Assembly: GCA_027038965.1 (NCBI GenBank)
Contig: JALWFG010000005.1
Span: 1-64,000 of the forward strand
From: Candidatus Desulfofervidaceae bacterium
Lineage (GTDB): Bacteria > Desulfobacterota > Desulfofervidia > Desulfofervidales > Desulfofervidaceae
Length of the DNA: 64,000 nucleotides
Direction of reading: 5' to 3'
In this document: piece by piece, positions 17,678 through 26,650 of the stretch
Numbering within the stretch: the stretch's first letter is position 1
How the letters are laid out: each line of letters starts with the position of its first letter
The notes under the pieces: generated by a model
Told to the model about the DNA's origin: nothing
The model's input: the letters and a program-made list of their open reading frames with translations, nothing else
The model's database searches: none
Position numbers and translations under genes: made by a program

Positions 17678-19909
17678 TTACCTATAATAAAGGTTCTTGC
17701 CTCCCATGGTTCGAAGGGCCATATAAAGATTTTTGCGAAAATCTCTTCTATCCCAAATTCCCTGGATATGCCCTCTTCTCAAGGCATTTCTAGCTGAATG
17801 ATAATCAGGCGGAATGTCCTCGCCAGTAGTTTCTCGAATGACTCTAGGTCCAGCAAATCCAATCTTTGAAGACCGAATGGCAAATTGATACGGAGCACAT
17901 CCCAAAAAGCTCGCTACAGGTCCAGCATAAGAATTGTTATCATACACAACAATATAAAGTCCTCCAGCCTCCAGATATTCCCTCACTGCTACCGTGCATT
18001 TTGGCATTTGAATGACCCCAATTGTCCCTTCTTGAATTCTAATCCCCGCGGTACCATGGACATAGGCCAGAAGGGGCCTCCGCAACCTTTTGGCTCGCTC
18101 ACAGGCAAGAACAAATTTTTCTCCCTCGGCTGCTCCTACGGTTCCCCCTCGAAAATCTGAATAAAGCATGGCTACTATCAGTTCTATGCCCAAAATTTTG
18201 GCGTCAAAGGTAATAATGGCACTATGACGTCCTGTTTTCTGTCTTGCTTCTTCAAGTTTCTCGTCAAATCCTTTGTAATTTAAAGGATTTATAGAAGCAA
18301 TTTCGGCATTAAACTCCTTTACTGAATTTTTATCAAAGAGACAATGTATATACCACTGGTATTCTAGAGGAAAATGGTGGCCACAATTAGGGCAAATCCC
18401 ACAAAACTCAGAATAAAGGTCTGGAATCCAAATGTCATAACAGCCGTATCTTTCGGCATTAGGGCAGCTAATAGTTTTATCTACCTTAGCCCTAGGACTA
18501 ACATATCCTCCCCTTAGGCAAACTTTTTCCATTTCCTGAAGTTCTTCTGAAACAAGATAAGAAAGCTTGGGAGGTAAAATTTTATTTCTTAGCTTTACCA
18601 AAGGTGAAAGGAGATGATTAAAAATTACCAGAAGTTCAGCTTTAATCTCTTCACTGAATTGCTGGATTCTACGTCTGGGACGCCGCAAAAGGTCATAACA
18701 AATATAGGTTTTTGCATATAAAAATTTATCTTTAAGATTACTGACCTTTCTATGTAAAGGGCTTCTCAAATCAACATAGAAATTGGTGCCCATATTTCGG
18801 TATTTTTGTCTTCTTTTCTGAATAAGCCTTTGGATTTCCTTTTCATCCAATTGCCATCTAACATAAATGTTGTCCGTGTCTTTGTAACCGTTTTTTTTGT
18901 AATGATATGCCCTGAGGGTGCCAAGGCTTTTAACTGATAAAATCACTTCATCCGTGGCCTTTATAACCTCCCTTTTAAGCCGATTAAAAAAGTCATAATC
19001 TTCCCGCTTCGCCCCCAAAGGAGGTTCTTGAATAATACGGTCAATTGTCCCTAACTGCAGATTGTCCTTGGCCGTGATTTTAAGTTGTTCTGCACAAAAA
19101 CGGATTAATTCTGGACTTGCCTTCTTACCTTCCTTTAACTTGCCTTCAATAGCAGCCGCGCCCTCAGGAGAAATAACAGAATAATACCCGTGAGAAAACA
19201 TGAGTCTTAAATCGGCCAAACCAATGGCCTCGGCACCACCAGATCCACCTTCAGAAATAAAGGCAATGATAGGCACCCTTATGCCGGCCATCGCATAGAG
19301 ATTGCGAGCGATCTGCTGAGCAGCTCCGGGGTAGTCTTCTATAGGAAATGCCCCTGGTGTAAAGATATAGGAATGGATGGGAATGCCTTCTGTCTCGGCC
19401 ACTTTCATAAATTGCAAGGCCTTGGCATTTCCCCATGGTTTAGCGCTTCCCCCATTACGAAACTCCTCTCCATGCCCTTTTTCATGTCCGATAACCATTA
19501 CCTGATATGTATAAATCCGATGTCCCACCTTCCGATTTATGGTTGCCCTTGCTGCTACCACTGCAGGGTCAATATTACATTCATCTGCCCCGGCCAGTTC
19601 TACATAGTCATCGTAGACATTTTCTAAAATGTCCTTTAAACTTATGCGGAAGGGATGTCGCACAATTCTGACATAATCTAAAGGGGTAAGCTTTTTCTCT
19701 GCCTCTTTTTCGTAGAGAGAAATTTGAGCAGAAATTTTGTTAATATTTTTTTGGACGTCTTTAGCAGAAAGGGTATAAAGCTGCTCTTTTAATTTTGCAA
19801 GCCAATTTTGAAGGGTGTTCAGACGTTCTCCAAAGATTTCCCCTTTAATATCATTGAGATAAATGAGTCTTTTTTCTAAAAATAGAAGTTGTTTCTCTAA
19901 TTCTATCAT
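17678..19909 (-). CDS. Acetyl-CoA carboxylase carboxyltransferase, alpha and beta subunits fused (AccA-AccD order)
   Basis: This 743-aa protein joins an AccA-like half and an AccD-like half. AccA-like features are an N-terminal helical region to about residue 75, RHPFRISLKDI, then GHEKGHGEEFRNGG and SEGGSGGAEAIG. AccD-like features begin with a zinc-finger stretch at about residues 475-510 (C-x5-6-C ... CGICPNCGHHF), then GRHSAIITFDAKI, GTAGIRIQEG and FAGPRVIRETTGEDIP. It carries out carboxyl transfer from biotin to acetyl-CoA, the first step of fatty acid synthesis. It overlaps accC by four bases. Confidence 0.9.
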   Translation of the reverse strand: MIELEKQLLFLEKRLIYLNDIKGEIFGERLNTLQNWLAKLKEQLYTLSAKDVQKNINKISAQISLYEKEAEKKLTPLDYVRIVRHPFRISLKDILENVYDDYVELAGADECNIDPAVVAARATINRKVGHRIYTYQVMVIGHEKGHGEEFRNGGSAKPWGNAKALQFMKVAETEGIPIHSYIFTPGAFPIEDYPGAAQQIARNLYAMAGIRVPIIAFISEGGSGGAEAIGLADLRLMFSHGYYSVISPEGAAAIEGKLKEGKKASPELIRFCAEQLKITAKDNLQLGTIDRIIQEPPLGAKREDYDFFNRLKREVIKATDEVILSVKSLGTLRAYHYKKNGYKDTDNIYVRWQLDEKEIQRLIQKRRQKYRNMGTNFYVDLRSPLHRKVSNLKDKFLYAKTYICYDLLRRPRRRIQQFSEEIKAELLVIFNHLLSPLVKLRNKILPPKLSYLVSEELQEMEKVCLRGGYVSPRAKVDKTISCPNAERYGCYDIWIPDLYSEFCGICPNCGHHFPLEYQWYIHCLFDKNSVKEFNAEIASINPLNYKGFDEKLEEARQKTGRHSAIITFDAKILGIELIVAMLYSDFRGGTVGAAEGEKFVLACERAKRLRRPLLAYVHGTAGIRIQEGTIGVIQMPKCTVAVREYLEAGGLYIVVYDNNSYAGPVASFLGCAPYQFAIRSSKIGFAGPRVIRETTGEDIPPDYHSARNALRRGHIQGIWDRRDFRKNLYMALRTMGGKNLYYR

Positions 19910-21309
19910 GTGGCAAATCTCTGAATGGAATTAAGTCTTTCTTTCAAAAACTCAATATTAGTAATAATTTCTTCTCCCTGATTGTTTTTGCCTTCTATTA
20001 CAATTTCTTCAAGGAGCCTTTTTCCCCTTTCCTTGGCCTGAGCCACACTTTCTCCCCATACTAAGATTAAGGCTAAGTTGGGGTCGTAGTCGCTGGGAAT
20101 GGCATAAGGCCTATCTTGAGGTACATGGGTATGCACTTGAAGCCAATCATGTTGGGGAAGTTTAAACTTGGTAATAGTCCCGCCCCAGGGGCGAAATCCA
20201 TGTAATGTATCCTCAGCAATAATCCGAAATTCTATGCTACATCCATGAAAGGAAATATGCTTTTGTTTGTATTTCAACTTCTCACCCAAGGCAAGACGAA
20301 TTTGTTCCTTGACTAAATCAACCCCTCGAGGTTGCTTTTTGATTTGAGAAATAAAGCCAGAGACACCGCTCTCAACTTGAATTCGTGGGTTAACTTCTAA
20401 AAGATAAAACTTCCCCTCTGGAGTAACAATCCATTCCCACGTTCCTACGTTATCATATCCCAAGTATGCTGCCATCTTCAAAGAATATGAAACGATCTTT
20501 TCAGTGATTTCATTAGGATCAAATTGATATCTATAATCAGGGTCAAAGGCAGGGGCTACTTCTATCCTCTTTTGTCGAAAAATACTTTGGATTGTGCAGT
20601 TTCTAGTACCAAAATGCACTCTCTCACCATGGCGACTACACACTAGTTGAACTTCTATATGATTAAAATCCGATAGCTTTTTTTCTAGTAATACTCCCTC
20701 ATCTCCAAAATGTTTTTTGGCATATCTCTTAATTCTTCTATATACCGCTCTCAATTGGTTTAAATCATAAACCTCCTCAATACCCATTCCTCCACCGCCA
20801 GCAGAGGCCTTTACCAAAATAGCAGGATGTTTTATTCCCTCTTCCCACTGCTGGTGAAAAAGCTTAATTCCAATGTTTTCCGCTTCCACCTCGTTATAGA
20901 TAGGACGGTCCGACCCAGGAATAACAGGAATTCCTAAGCGTTTGGCTATACTCTTAGTATTAATCTTGCTGCCCAGCTCCTTGATTACTTCTGGACGGGG
21001 ACCAATAAAAATCAAAGGACGGCTCCGCTGAGTAACCCTTCTCGCAAAGCGGTAGTTTTCTGCCAAAAAGCCATAACCTGGATGAATAGCAGTGCACCTT
21101 GCAAAATCGGCAATTTCTAAAATTTCGTTGGGATCAGTATAACTCGCAATTCGAAAAACCTTCCCTCCATTTTCTCTTCCCAAGCGAACGTGCTCTGAAT
21201 CTCTATCCTCTTCTGTATAAACTACCACATACTCTAACCCGAGTGCCTTGCAAGCCCGCATGATCCTTATAGCAATTTCGCCCCGATTAGCAATCAAAAC
21301 TTTTTCCAT
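19906..21309 (-). CDS. accC: Biotin carboxylase subunit of acetyl-CoA carboxylase
   Basis: The 467-aa protein is an ATP-grasp biotin carboxylase. The N-terminal MEKVLIANRGEIAIRIMRAC is diagnostic, followed by HPGYGFLAENYRFA, the ATP-binding loop KASAGGGGMGIEEV, the HIEVQLV region and the catalytic EVNPRIQVESGVSG. It carboxylates biotin on the carrier with bicarbonate and ATP. It is the first gene of the operon accC - fused accA/D - carrier - ligase on the minus strand. Length is a little above the usual 445-450. Slight changes from typical AccC include an extended region near LHGFRPWGG. Confidence 0.93.
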   Translation of the reverse strand: MEKVLIANRGEIAIRIMRACKALGLEYVVVYTEEDRDSEHVRLGRENGGKVFRIASYTDPNEILEIADFARCTAIHPGYGFLAENYRFARRVTQRSRPLIFIGPRPEVIKELGSKINTKSIAKRLGIPVIPGSDRPIYNEVEAENIGIKLFHQQWEEGIKHPAILVKASAGGGGMGIEEVYDLNQLRAVYRRIKRYAKKHFGDEGVLLEKKLSDFNHIEVQLVCSRHGERVHFGTRNCTIQSIFRQKRIEVAPAFDPDYRYQFDPNEITEKIVSYSLKMAAYLGYDNVGTWEWIVTPEGKFYLLEVNPRIQVESGVSGFISQIKKQPRGVDLVKEQIRLALGEKLKYKQKHISFHGCSIEFRIIAEDTLHGFRPWGGTITKFKLPQHDWLQVHTHVPQDRPYAIPSDYDPNLALILVWGESVAQAKERGKRLLEEIVIEGKNNQGEEIITNIEFLKERLNSIQRFAT

Positions 21310-21369
21310 CCTTATTTAAACCAATCTTTTTGATTTATACCTGTTACAATTCCACTTACTACCACTACA

Positions 21370-21476
21370 AAAGGCCGAAGGCACAAGGCGAATGGCCAAA
21401 GGCAAAATCTTGATTTTCCTTCATACTTCCTTTTACCTTTAGCCTTTTACCTTTTATCCTTTGTGCCCTTAGCCTA
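21370..21476. repeat. Imperfect long inverted repeat in the accC upstream region
   Basis: The left arm contains GGCACAAGG (21380-21388) and several AAAGGC-like units. The right arm ends with CCTTTGTGCC (21458-21467) after CCTTT units. The arms are reverse complements with many mismatches, and could form a long bulged hairpin. It lies in the 227-base gap between accC (whose start is at 21309) and the DUF6485 gene, which otherwise shows no gene. It may be a mobile noncoding repeat or a terminator of the upstream gene. Confidence 0.5.
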
Positions 21477-21536
21477 ATATCTTTGATAGCAACTATCATA
21501 ATTTTATTAGGATACCACCATATAAAACTGGTATAA

Positions 21537-21749
21537 TTACCACCATTTGCCTCTTTGTTGATAAATCTGGATGAACTTTTCTATAGAACGGTCGTAACTA
21601 GCCTCTATATCCGGTGGAAAATAACAAGCAGGTAACTCCCCTCTTTGGCGATGATATTTAATACATTCGCAACAAATTCCCTTTTTCTCACAAGGTTCAT
21701 AGGTGCAAGGGCATCTTTTTTTATTCTCAGCCACTTTGCACTCAGGCAT
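21537..21749 (-). CDS. DUF6485-type small cysteine-rich protein
   Basis: The 70-aa protein has a cysteine array (C4, C13, C15, C20 and further CxxC pattern CCEC) in the sequence [20 protein letters not shown], followed by [10 protein letters not shown] and a C-terminal helix. This pattern matches the DUF6485 family common in anaerobes. It probably binds a metal or Fe-S cluster. It stands between lpxC and the accC operon and I see no functional link. Confidence 0.78.
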   Translation of the reverse strand: MPECKVAENKKRCPCTYEPCEKKGICCECIKYHRQRGELPACYFPPDIEASYDRSIEKFIQIYQQRGKWW

Positions 21750-21813
21750 AAAACCCTCCTCTATTTATTCTCAGCCGCTCTAAAATAGCCTACCAAGAAC
21801 CAGGCGTCAAGGT

Positions 21814-22725
21814 TTAATGAACGAAAGAAGCCTTTTTCTCAGATAAGGAAATCTGAGAGGATTCCAAATAAACCTCTTTAATTAGAGGTTTATTATTCTT
21901 AAGATAAGTTGCAAACTTATGATTTAGGGCATGCCCTGATTTATAGGCCTTTATTTTGGCAATCAAAGGTGCCCCTAACAAAAAGATATCTCCTAAAAGA
22001 TCCAATATTTTATGGCGAACAAACTCATTTCTATAACGCAATCCCTCTCTATTAAGCACCCTAAATTCATCTATAACAATGGCATTGTCTAAAGACCCAC
22101 CTTTGGCCAATCCTTGCTCCCGAAGCCACTTGACCTCTTTAAGAAAGCCAAAGGTTCGAGCCCGACTAATTTCCCTTTCAAAGCGTTTAAAGGAATGATG
22201 AAAGGTATAAGTTTGCTTTTTAAGCAATGGATGCTCAAAATCAATAGTAAAGGTAACCCTCAAGTTGTTGTCCTTAGCGGGTGCGGCATAAATCCATTTT
22301 TGCCCTTCTTTAACAACGATTGGCTTTTTCAATAAATAAACTTTTTTAGGAGAAGTTTGATATTTAATGCCTGTTTCTTTGATTAGATATACAAATGGAG
22401 CCGCACTCCCATCCATTATAGGCACTTCGGGGGCATCTACTTCCACTATTACATTGTCTATACCCAATCCCATAAACGCAGCCAATAAATGCTCCACTGT
22501 AGCTATAACCATTCGCTCATTACCTAGGGTTGTTGCTAAACGATGATCTATTATATTTTCAATTTCTGCCTTAATCTCTGGTTTAGAGGGCAAGTCAACC
22601 CGTCTAAAAACAACTCCGGTATCCTCAGGGGCTGGACAGAGCCTAAGATTAACCTTTTTGCCTGAATGAAGCCCAATTCCTGTGCAAGCAACTTCACTTT
22701 TCAATGTTCTCTGTGCCCAAAACAT
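21814..22725 (-). CDS. lpxC: UDP-3-O-acyl-N-acetylglucosamine deacetylase
   Basis: LpxC catalyses the committed step of lipid A synthesis and shows that the host makes an LPS-type outer membrane. The 303-aa protein has QRTLKSEVACTGIGLHSGKK at its N-terminus and the zinc-binding HLLAAFMGLGIDN with MDGSAAPF. It also has ARTFGF, then the block HKILDLLGDIFLLG that holds the catalytic His and Asp, and SGHALNHKF. No good ribosome binding site precedes the ATG at 22725. A sigma-54-like element lies 16-31 bases upstream. Confidence 0.95.
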   Translation of the reverse strand: MFWAQRTLKSEVACTGIGLHSGKKVNLRLCPAPEDTGVVFRRVDLPSKPEIKAEIENIIDHRLATTLGNERMVIATVEHLLAAFMGLGIDNVIVEVDAPEVPIMDGSAAPFVYLIKETGIKYQTSPKKVYLLKKPIVVKEGQKWIYAAPAKDNNLRVTFTIDFEHPLLKKQTYTFHHSFKRFEREISRARTFGFLKEVKWLREQGLAKGGSLDNAIVIDEFRVLNREGLRYRNEFVRHKILDLLGDIFLLGAPLIAKIKAYKSGHALNHKFATYLKNNKPLIKEVYLESSQISLSEKKASFVH

Positions 22726-22740
22726 AGCATTTGAAATTTA

Positions 22741-22756
22741 AGCAAAAAGAGTGCCA
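22741..22756 (-). promoter_or_regulatory. Sigma-54-like promoter element upstream of lpxC
   Basis: Minus-strand TGGCACTCTTTTTGCT fits the -24/-12 sigma-54 consensus (TGGCAC, five bases, TTGCT) exactly in spacing and bases. Predicted transcription start would be near 22730, only about five bases before the lpxC ATG, leaving no room for a ribosome binding site. The match is therefore either coincidental or the mRNA is nearly leaderless. Confidence 0.35.
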
Positions 22757-22811
22757 GAACTTGCTTAATTGCTTAATTGCTTGAGTAACCCACCCAACCA
22801 CTAATCACTAC

Positions 22812-22849
22812 CTGTGGGTTATTCACCACAGTCAAGCCCTTTGACTGTG
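22812..22849. other. Pair of mutually exclusive hairpins at the mobA 3' end
   Basis: CACAGTCAA (22827-22835) can pair with TTGACTGTG (22841-22849) in a nine-base-pair stem, while CCACAG at 22826-22831 can instead pair with CTGTGG (22812-22817). The nine-base stem is followed by a T-rich stretch (22851-22856) only when read on the plus strand. The mobA stop codon lies inside it. Confidence 0.4.
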
Positions 22850-23434
22850 TGTTTTTTGCCACAGTTTTTGAGCTCTGGCCAAATCTTGGGGGGTGTTCAA
22901 ATTAAAAAAGTTTAGCCCAGAGGGGTCAGCAGAGGACACAAGTTCTGGAGAGAGATATCTTTTTCTGACTTTCCTTAGGGCCTGATATAAACGTAAATCA
23001 CCTCTTTTTAGCTGAGATTCAAAAACCGGCAAACTGTCTTTTCCATAAAGGGCACAAAGAGGTTGATGTCCATCAGGGGTCTGGGGAATTAGGGCATCAA
23101 GTTTGTCTTCCCACTGAGAAAAGAGGAAATTTAAAAAACTAGCAGACACAAACGGTAAATCACAAGCCAATACAACCGCAGGGAATTCAGTTGTATAAAA
23201 AAGCCCTGTAAAAATTCCCCCTAAAGGCCCTTGATAAGGGATAATATCTGTAACGATCCGAACGGGCAAATGAAGAAATTTTAAAGGCATGTTAGCAACC
23301 ACTATAATCTCGTTACAAACCTGCTCCAGCGTCTTGTAAACCCATTCTATTACCCTTTTTCCCCCAATTTCAATAAGGGCCTTATCCTTTCCCATACGCT
23401 TGTTTTGTCCACCTGCCAAAATAATACCCGTCAT
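22832..23434 (-). CDS. mobA: Molybdenum cofactor guanylyltransferase
   Basis: MobA attaches GMP to molybdopterin to make the MGD form of the cofactor used by many anaerobic oxidoreductases. The 200-aa protein opens with the nucleotidyltransferase motif LAGGQNKRMGKDKALIEIGG. It also has DIIPYQGPLGGIFTGL, the metal-binding LACDLPFVS, and a C-terminal NLNTPQDLARAQ. All are family hallmarks. No molybdoenzyme is encoded in the window. Confidence 0.94.
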   Translation of the reverse strand: MTGIILAGGQNKRMGKDKALIEIGGKRVIEWVYKTLEQVCNEIIVVANMPLKFLHLPVRIVTDIIPYQGPLGGIFTGLFYTTEFPAVVLACDLPFVSASFLNFLFSQWEDKLDALIPQTPDGHQPLCALYGKDSLPVFESQLKRGDLRLYQALRKVRKRYLSPELVSSADPSGLNFFNLNTPQDLARAQKLWQKTHSQRA

Positions 23435-23462
23435 TTCAATCGCCTTAAAAAGTGTGAATATT

Positions 23463-23780
23463 CTAAGTCCCTTTTTTCAATAACTCTAAAAGTAAATTTA
23501 GCTCTTTTTTTATTTCCTCTAGCAACACCCGCCTTTTTATGCGTTTGGGAAGCTGTTTTTTAGCACCTGAAATAGTAAATCCATCTTCGTAAAGCAACTT
23601 TTTTATTTCTATAATAGTTTTGATATCTTCTACAGTATAAAGTCGGCGGGAAGAAAAGCGAGATGGTTTTATCTCTTTAAACTCCTTTTCCCAATAACGC
23701 AAGACATGAGGTTCAACTCCCAAAATTTCGCTGACTTCACTAATTTTAAAATACTTTTTTGTATCCCATTTCTTTGGCAT
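23463..23780 (-). CDS. MerR-family transcriptional regulator
   Basis: This short 105-aa protein is one MerR-type winged helix: FKISEVSEILGVEPHVLRYW, then EKEFKEIKPSRFSSRRLYTVEDIKTIIEI (in part), and a helical tail. Such short MerR proteins are widespread next to housekeeping genes. It has no effector domain. It is 28 bases upstream of mobA in the same direction and divergent from the Fur-type gene. Confidence 0.88.
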   Translation of the reverse strand: MPKKWDTKKYFKISEVSEILGVEPHVLRYWEKEFKEIKPSRFSSRRLYTVEDIKTIIEIKKLLYEDGFTISGAKKQLPKRIKRRVLLEEIKKELNLLLELLKKGT

Positions 23781-24004
23781 TTTTAAAATGGCACTTTAAT
23801 TTTGATATCTAGACTACCAAAGGAACAAAACAATGTCAATTTTTCGCATTGCCTGTCAGTTTACTGCGATGAGGTGGTGCAACAAGGCTTTGATCTTTCC
23901 CATAGTTTAATATTAGCAGTTTTTTGTTTTGCGTAGGGTCAGTTATTAAGAGGCAATTTTTGGGCTCTGGACTTATGAACTGTTTTAAGATAAAACTAAA
24001 AAAT

Positions 24005-24439
24005 ATGGAAGCATTTAAACAAGAACTTACAGATAAAATTCAGTTATTGAAAAAAAAGGGTGTAGTTTTGACGACCCCTCGTTTGATTATTCTTGAATTT
24101 TTAGTGTCCAATCGGATTCATCCTACGGCTGAAGAGATCTTTAATGCCCTAAAGAAAAAATATCCTTCAATTTCCCAGGCGTCTATCTATAATACTATCA
24201 AACTTTTCGTTAAACTTGGCATTGTCTCCGAGCTTTTTGTAGAAAAGGAAAGGGCCCGATATGATATTAATACTACTCCTCATGCTCATTTTAAGTGCTT
24301 GAAATGTGGTAAGGTATATGATGTAAAAAAACCTCTTCCTCAAATGGAGGAAATTGAAGGGCATCAAGTAGCTTTGACTCAGATTTACTTCTATGGCACC
24401 TGTAATGAGTGTTTGAAAAAGGCAAAAAGGAGAGAATAA
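24005..24439 (+). CDS. Fur-family metalloregulator (PerR/Fur-like)
   Basis: The protein, 144 aa from the chosen ATG, has an N-terminal winged helix (TTPRLIILEFLVSNRIHPTAEEIF, in part, and SISQASIYNTIKLFVKLGIV), then the metal-binding HAHFKCLKCGKVYDV and a second CxxC (CNECLKK). This is the structural-zinc and regulatory-metal layout of Fur/PerR. Starts at 23924 or 23975 would add residues not conserved in the family. Its targets are not seen. The next gene starts one base after its stop, so the two are one transcript. Confidence 0.88.
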   Translation: MEAFKQELTDKIQLLKKKGVVLTTPRLIILEFLVSNRIHPTAEEIFNALKKKYPSISQASIYNTIKLFVKLGIVSELFVEKERARYDINTTPHAHFKCLKCGKVYDVKKPLPQMEEIEGHQVALTQIYFYGTCNECLKKAKRRE

Positions 24440-24440
24440 T

Positions 24441-25994
24441 ATGGATTTTATTAAGGAATTGTTAACCCCTGAGGCCTATCCTCACCCTGTAAACCAGATA
24501 GAACTCATTCAAACTCACATTTCGTGGGTATTCCTCACCGGTAATTTTGTTTATAAAATTAAAAAACCTGTTAATTTTGGATTTCTTGATTTTACTACCC
24601 TTGAAAGAAGACGTCACTTTTGCCAAGAGGAATTAAGGCTCAACAAACGCCTTTCCCCTGAAATATATCTTGATGTTATACCTATTGTGAAAAAAGGTAA
24701 GCATTATTTTGTGGGTGGCGAAGGAGAAGTTGTAGATTATGCGGTAAAAATGAAACAATTACCCCAAGAGACATGTCTTATTTCCTTACTAGAAAACAAA
24801 CAACTGACTCCCAAAATTATGGACAAGCTTACTTATTTAATGGCCTCTTTTTATCGCGATGCAGAAACAAATGCAGAAATTACCTCTTATGGTACCCCTG
24901 AAAAGATTATGATAAATATCAAAGAAAATTTTGACCAAACTGCCCCTTATGTTGGCAAAACTATAGAGAAAAAGATTTATGATGCTTTAAAAGGATATTC
25001 TTTTCGTTTCTTGGAAGAAAAAAGAGAAATATTTTTAAACCGTATTAAAACTGGCAAAATCAGAGACGGTCATGGCGATTTTCACTGTGCCAATATTTAT
25101 TGGCATAATGGAAAAATCTATGTTCTTGATTGCATTGAATTTAATACCCGATTTCGGTATGCAGATGTAGCGGCTGATGTGGCCTTTTTATTAATGGATC
25201 TAGATTTTCGCAAGGCTAGTTCCTTTGGAAACCGATTTTTAAATACCTTTTTGACTTATACCAATGACTTTGAGTTACTAGAGGTAAACGACTTTTATAA
25301 AATATACCGCGCGTATGTAAGGGGTAAAATTGCCAGTTTTGAAACGGGCTTGTCTGAAATACCTGAGGCCCAGCGCCAGCAGGCCTTAGAGAGGGCAAAG
25401 GCCTATTTTAACTTGGCATATAAATATTTAACTTCCTCTAAAAGGCCTTTTATTTTGGCAACCACAGGGCTTATTGGAAGTGGCAAATCCACCCTAGCTA
25501 CTCAGCTTGCCCCTGAAATCAATGCCGTTGTTATCCGCTCTGATGCCTTAAGAAAGCACTTGGCTAGCCTTAGACCCGATGAGCACGTTTATGCCCCATT
25601 TGGACAGGGGCTTTACAGCCCCCAAATGACGGCTAAGGTGTATAAAGAGCTCTTTAGATTAGCCCAAAAGGTTTTAGCTCTGGAATTACCCGTAATTCTA
25701 GATGCCTCATTTAGCAAGAGGGCCTCTAGGCAGGTAGTAAAGGAATTGGCCCAGACGGCCAATTGCCCTCATTTCTTTCTTTATTGTCAATGTCCTGAAG
25801 ACATTTTAAAGCAAAGACTTCAACAAAGGCAGTCTCATGGAGAAGATGTCTCGGATGCCCATTTTGATCTACTTGAGGCATTTAAAAGGGATTTTGACCC
25901 CTTGCTTCCAGAAGAAAACCAGATTATTGTAGATACTTCTGGGGATCTCAAGCAACCCATTGAACACATCAAGACCCTGCTCAAAATTAACTAA
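24441..25994 (+). CDS. Fusion of aminoglycoside phosphotransferase-like and P-loop kinase domains
   Basis: This 517-aa protein has an APH/choline kinase-like N-terminal domain: GHGDFHCANIYW is the catalytic loop, and DCIEFNTRFRYADVAADVAF contains the metal Asp. An AAA_33/zeta-like kinase domain follows from about residue 330 with Walker A GLIGSGKSTLA. The architecture is known as a bifunctional APH/ATP-binding protein; relatives have no established substrate. It follows the Fur-type gene with a one-base gap. Drug resistance should not be assumed. Confidence 0.85.
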   Translation: MDFIKELLTPEAYPHPVNQIELIQTHISWVFLTGNFVYKIKKPVNFGFLDFTTLERRRHFCQEELRLNKRLSPEIYLDVIPIVKKGKHYFVGGEGEVVDYAVKMKQLPQETCLISLLENKQLTPKIMDKLTYLMASFYRDAETNAEITSYGTPEKIMINIKENFDQTAPYVGKTIEKKIYDALKGYSFRFLEEKREIFLNRIKTGKIRDGHGDFHCANIYWHNGKIYVLDCIEFNTRFRYADVAADVAFLLMDLDFRKASSFGNRFLNTFLTYTNDFELLEVNDFYKIYRAYVRGKIASFETGLSEIPEAQRQQALERAKAYFNLAYKYLTSSKRPFILATTGLIGSGKSTLATQLAPEINAVVIRSDALRKHLASLRPDEHVYAPFGQGLYSPQMTAKVYKELFRLAQKVLALELPVILDASFSKRASRQVVKELAQTANCPHFFLYCQCPEDILKQRLQQRQSHGEDVSDAHFDLLEAFKRDFDPLLPEENQIIVDTSGDLKQPIEHIKTLLKIN

Positions 25995-25995
25995 A

Positions 25996-26481
25996 ATGGG
26001 CTTATCAGAAGCAAAGTCAAATATTAAAAGATATTTCTGGCTGGGGATAGCTACAGGCTTTGGAATAGGCTTTTTACCTGGTGCTCCTGGGACTTACGGT
26101 AGTTTACTGGCAATAATACTTTATTTCTTTTTCCCTAAATCTCCTATTTTTTACGCTCTTTTTATAATTTTGCTTCTTCCCATTGCCTGTATAAGCGCCT
26201 CCAAGGCAGAGATATATATTCAAAGACATGACCCCTCTCAGGTAGTCATTGATGAAATTCTTGGCATGTTGGTGGCCCTGTGGACCATCGTCCCTACGAT
26301 TTTTAGCCTTTTTCTGACCTTTTTACTCTTTCGTTTTTTCGATATTACCAAACCTTTCCCAATCAGACAATTGGAGTCCTTGCCTAAGGGAACAGGGATT
26401 ATTGCCGATGACCTTATGGCTGGCATTTATGCCCTTGCCTGTATTCATCTCTTACAATTTGTTTGGACCTCCTTACATTAA
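25996..26481 (+). CDS. pgpA: Phosphatidylglycerophosphatase A
   Basis: The ATG at 25996 follows the upstream stop by one base and gives a 161-aa protein. It is a PgpA-type integral membrane phosphatase that removes phosphate from phosphatidylglycerol phosphate. Visible features are GFLPGAPGTYGSLLAI, DEILGMLVAL and FRFFDITKPFPIRQLE, with the C-terminal DDLMAGIYA. These fit the family metal-binding Asp and Glu residues. A reading from 25960 overlaps the upstream gene and is less likely. Confidence 0.92.
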   Translation: MGLSEAKSNIKRYFWLGIATGFGIGFLPGAPGTYGSLLAIILYFFFPKSPIFYALFIILLLPIACISASKAEIYIQRHDPSQVVIDEILGMLVALWTIVPTIFSLFLTFLLFRFFDITKPFPIRQLESLPKGTGIIADDLMAGIYALACIHLLQFVWTSLH

Positions 26482-26625
26482 AAGGTCTAATTAATTGCGT
26501 TATAGCATTTGTGGTATTCATTTGGTTAGACTAATTTCTTTAACCCTTTTGGGTTTATTTAGTTTGAGAATAAGTGAGAGCCGGAACTTCTTTCCTTAGA
26601 TTTAGATGGAGAGAAACAGGAAGGT

Positions 26626-26650
26626 CTACCAGAAGGCAAATTGCCGGTAG
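26626..26650 (-). terminator. Hairpin directly after the ATP-grasp gene
   Basis: CTACC (26626-26630) pairs with GGTAG (26646-26650), and inside it GGC (26635-26637) pairs with GCC (26643-26645). It begins directly at the stop codon of the minus-strand ATP-grasp gene in a convergent gap with pgpA. A T-rich tail is weak, so this is a possible rather than sure terminator. The remaining 26482-26620 shows no gene. Confidence 0.35.

Noticed and set aside
24441-25994. Aminoglycoside resistance gene
   Set aside because: The APH-like fold fused to a P-loop kinase is a widespread family with no proven drug substrate.
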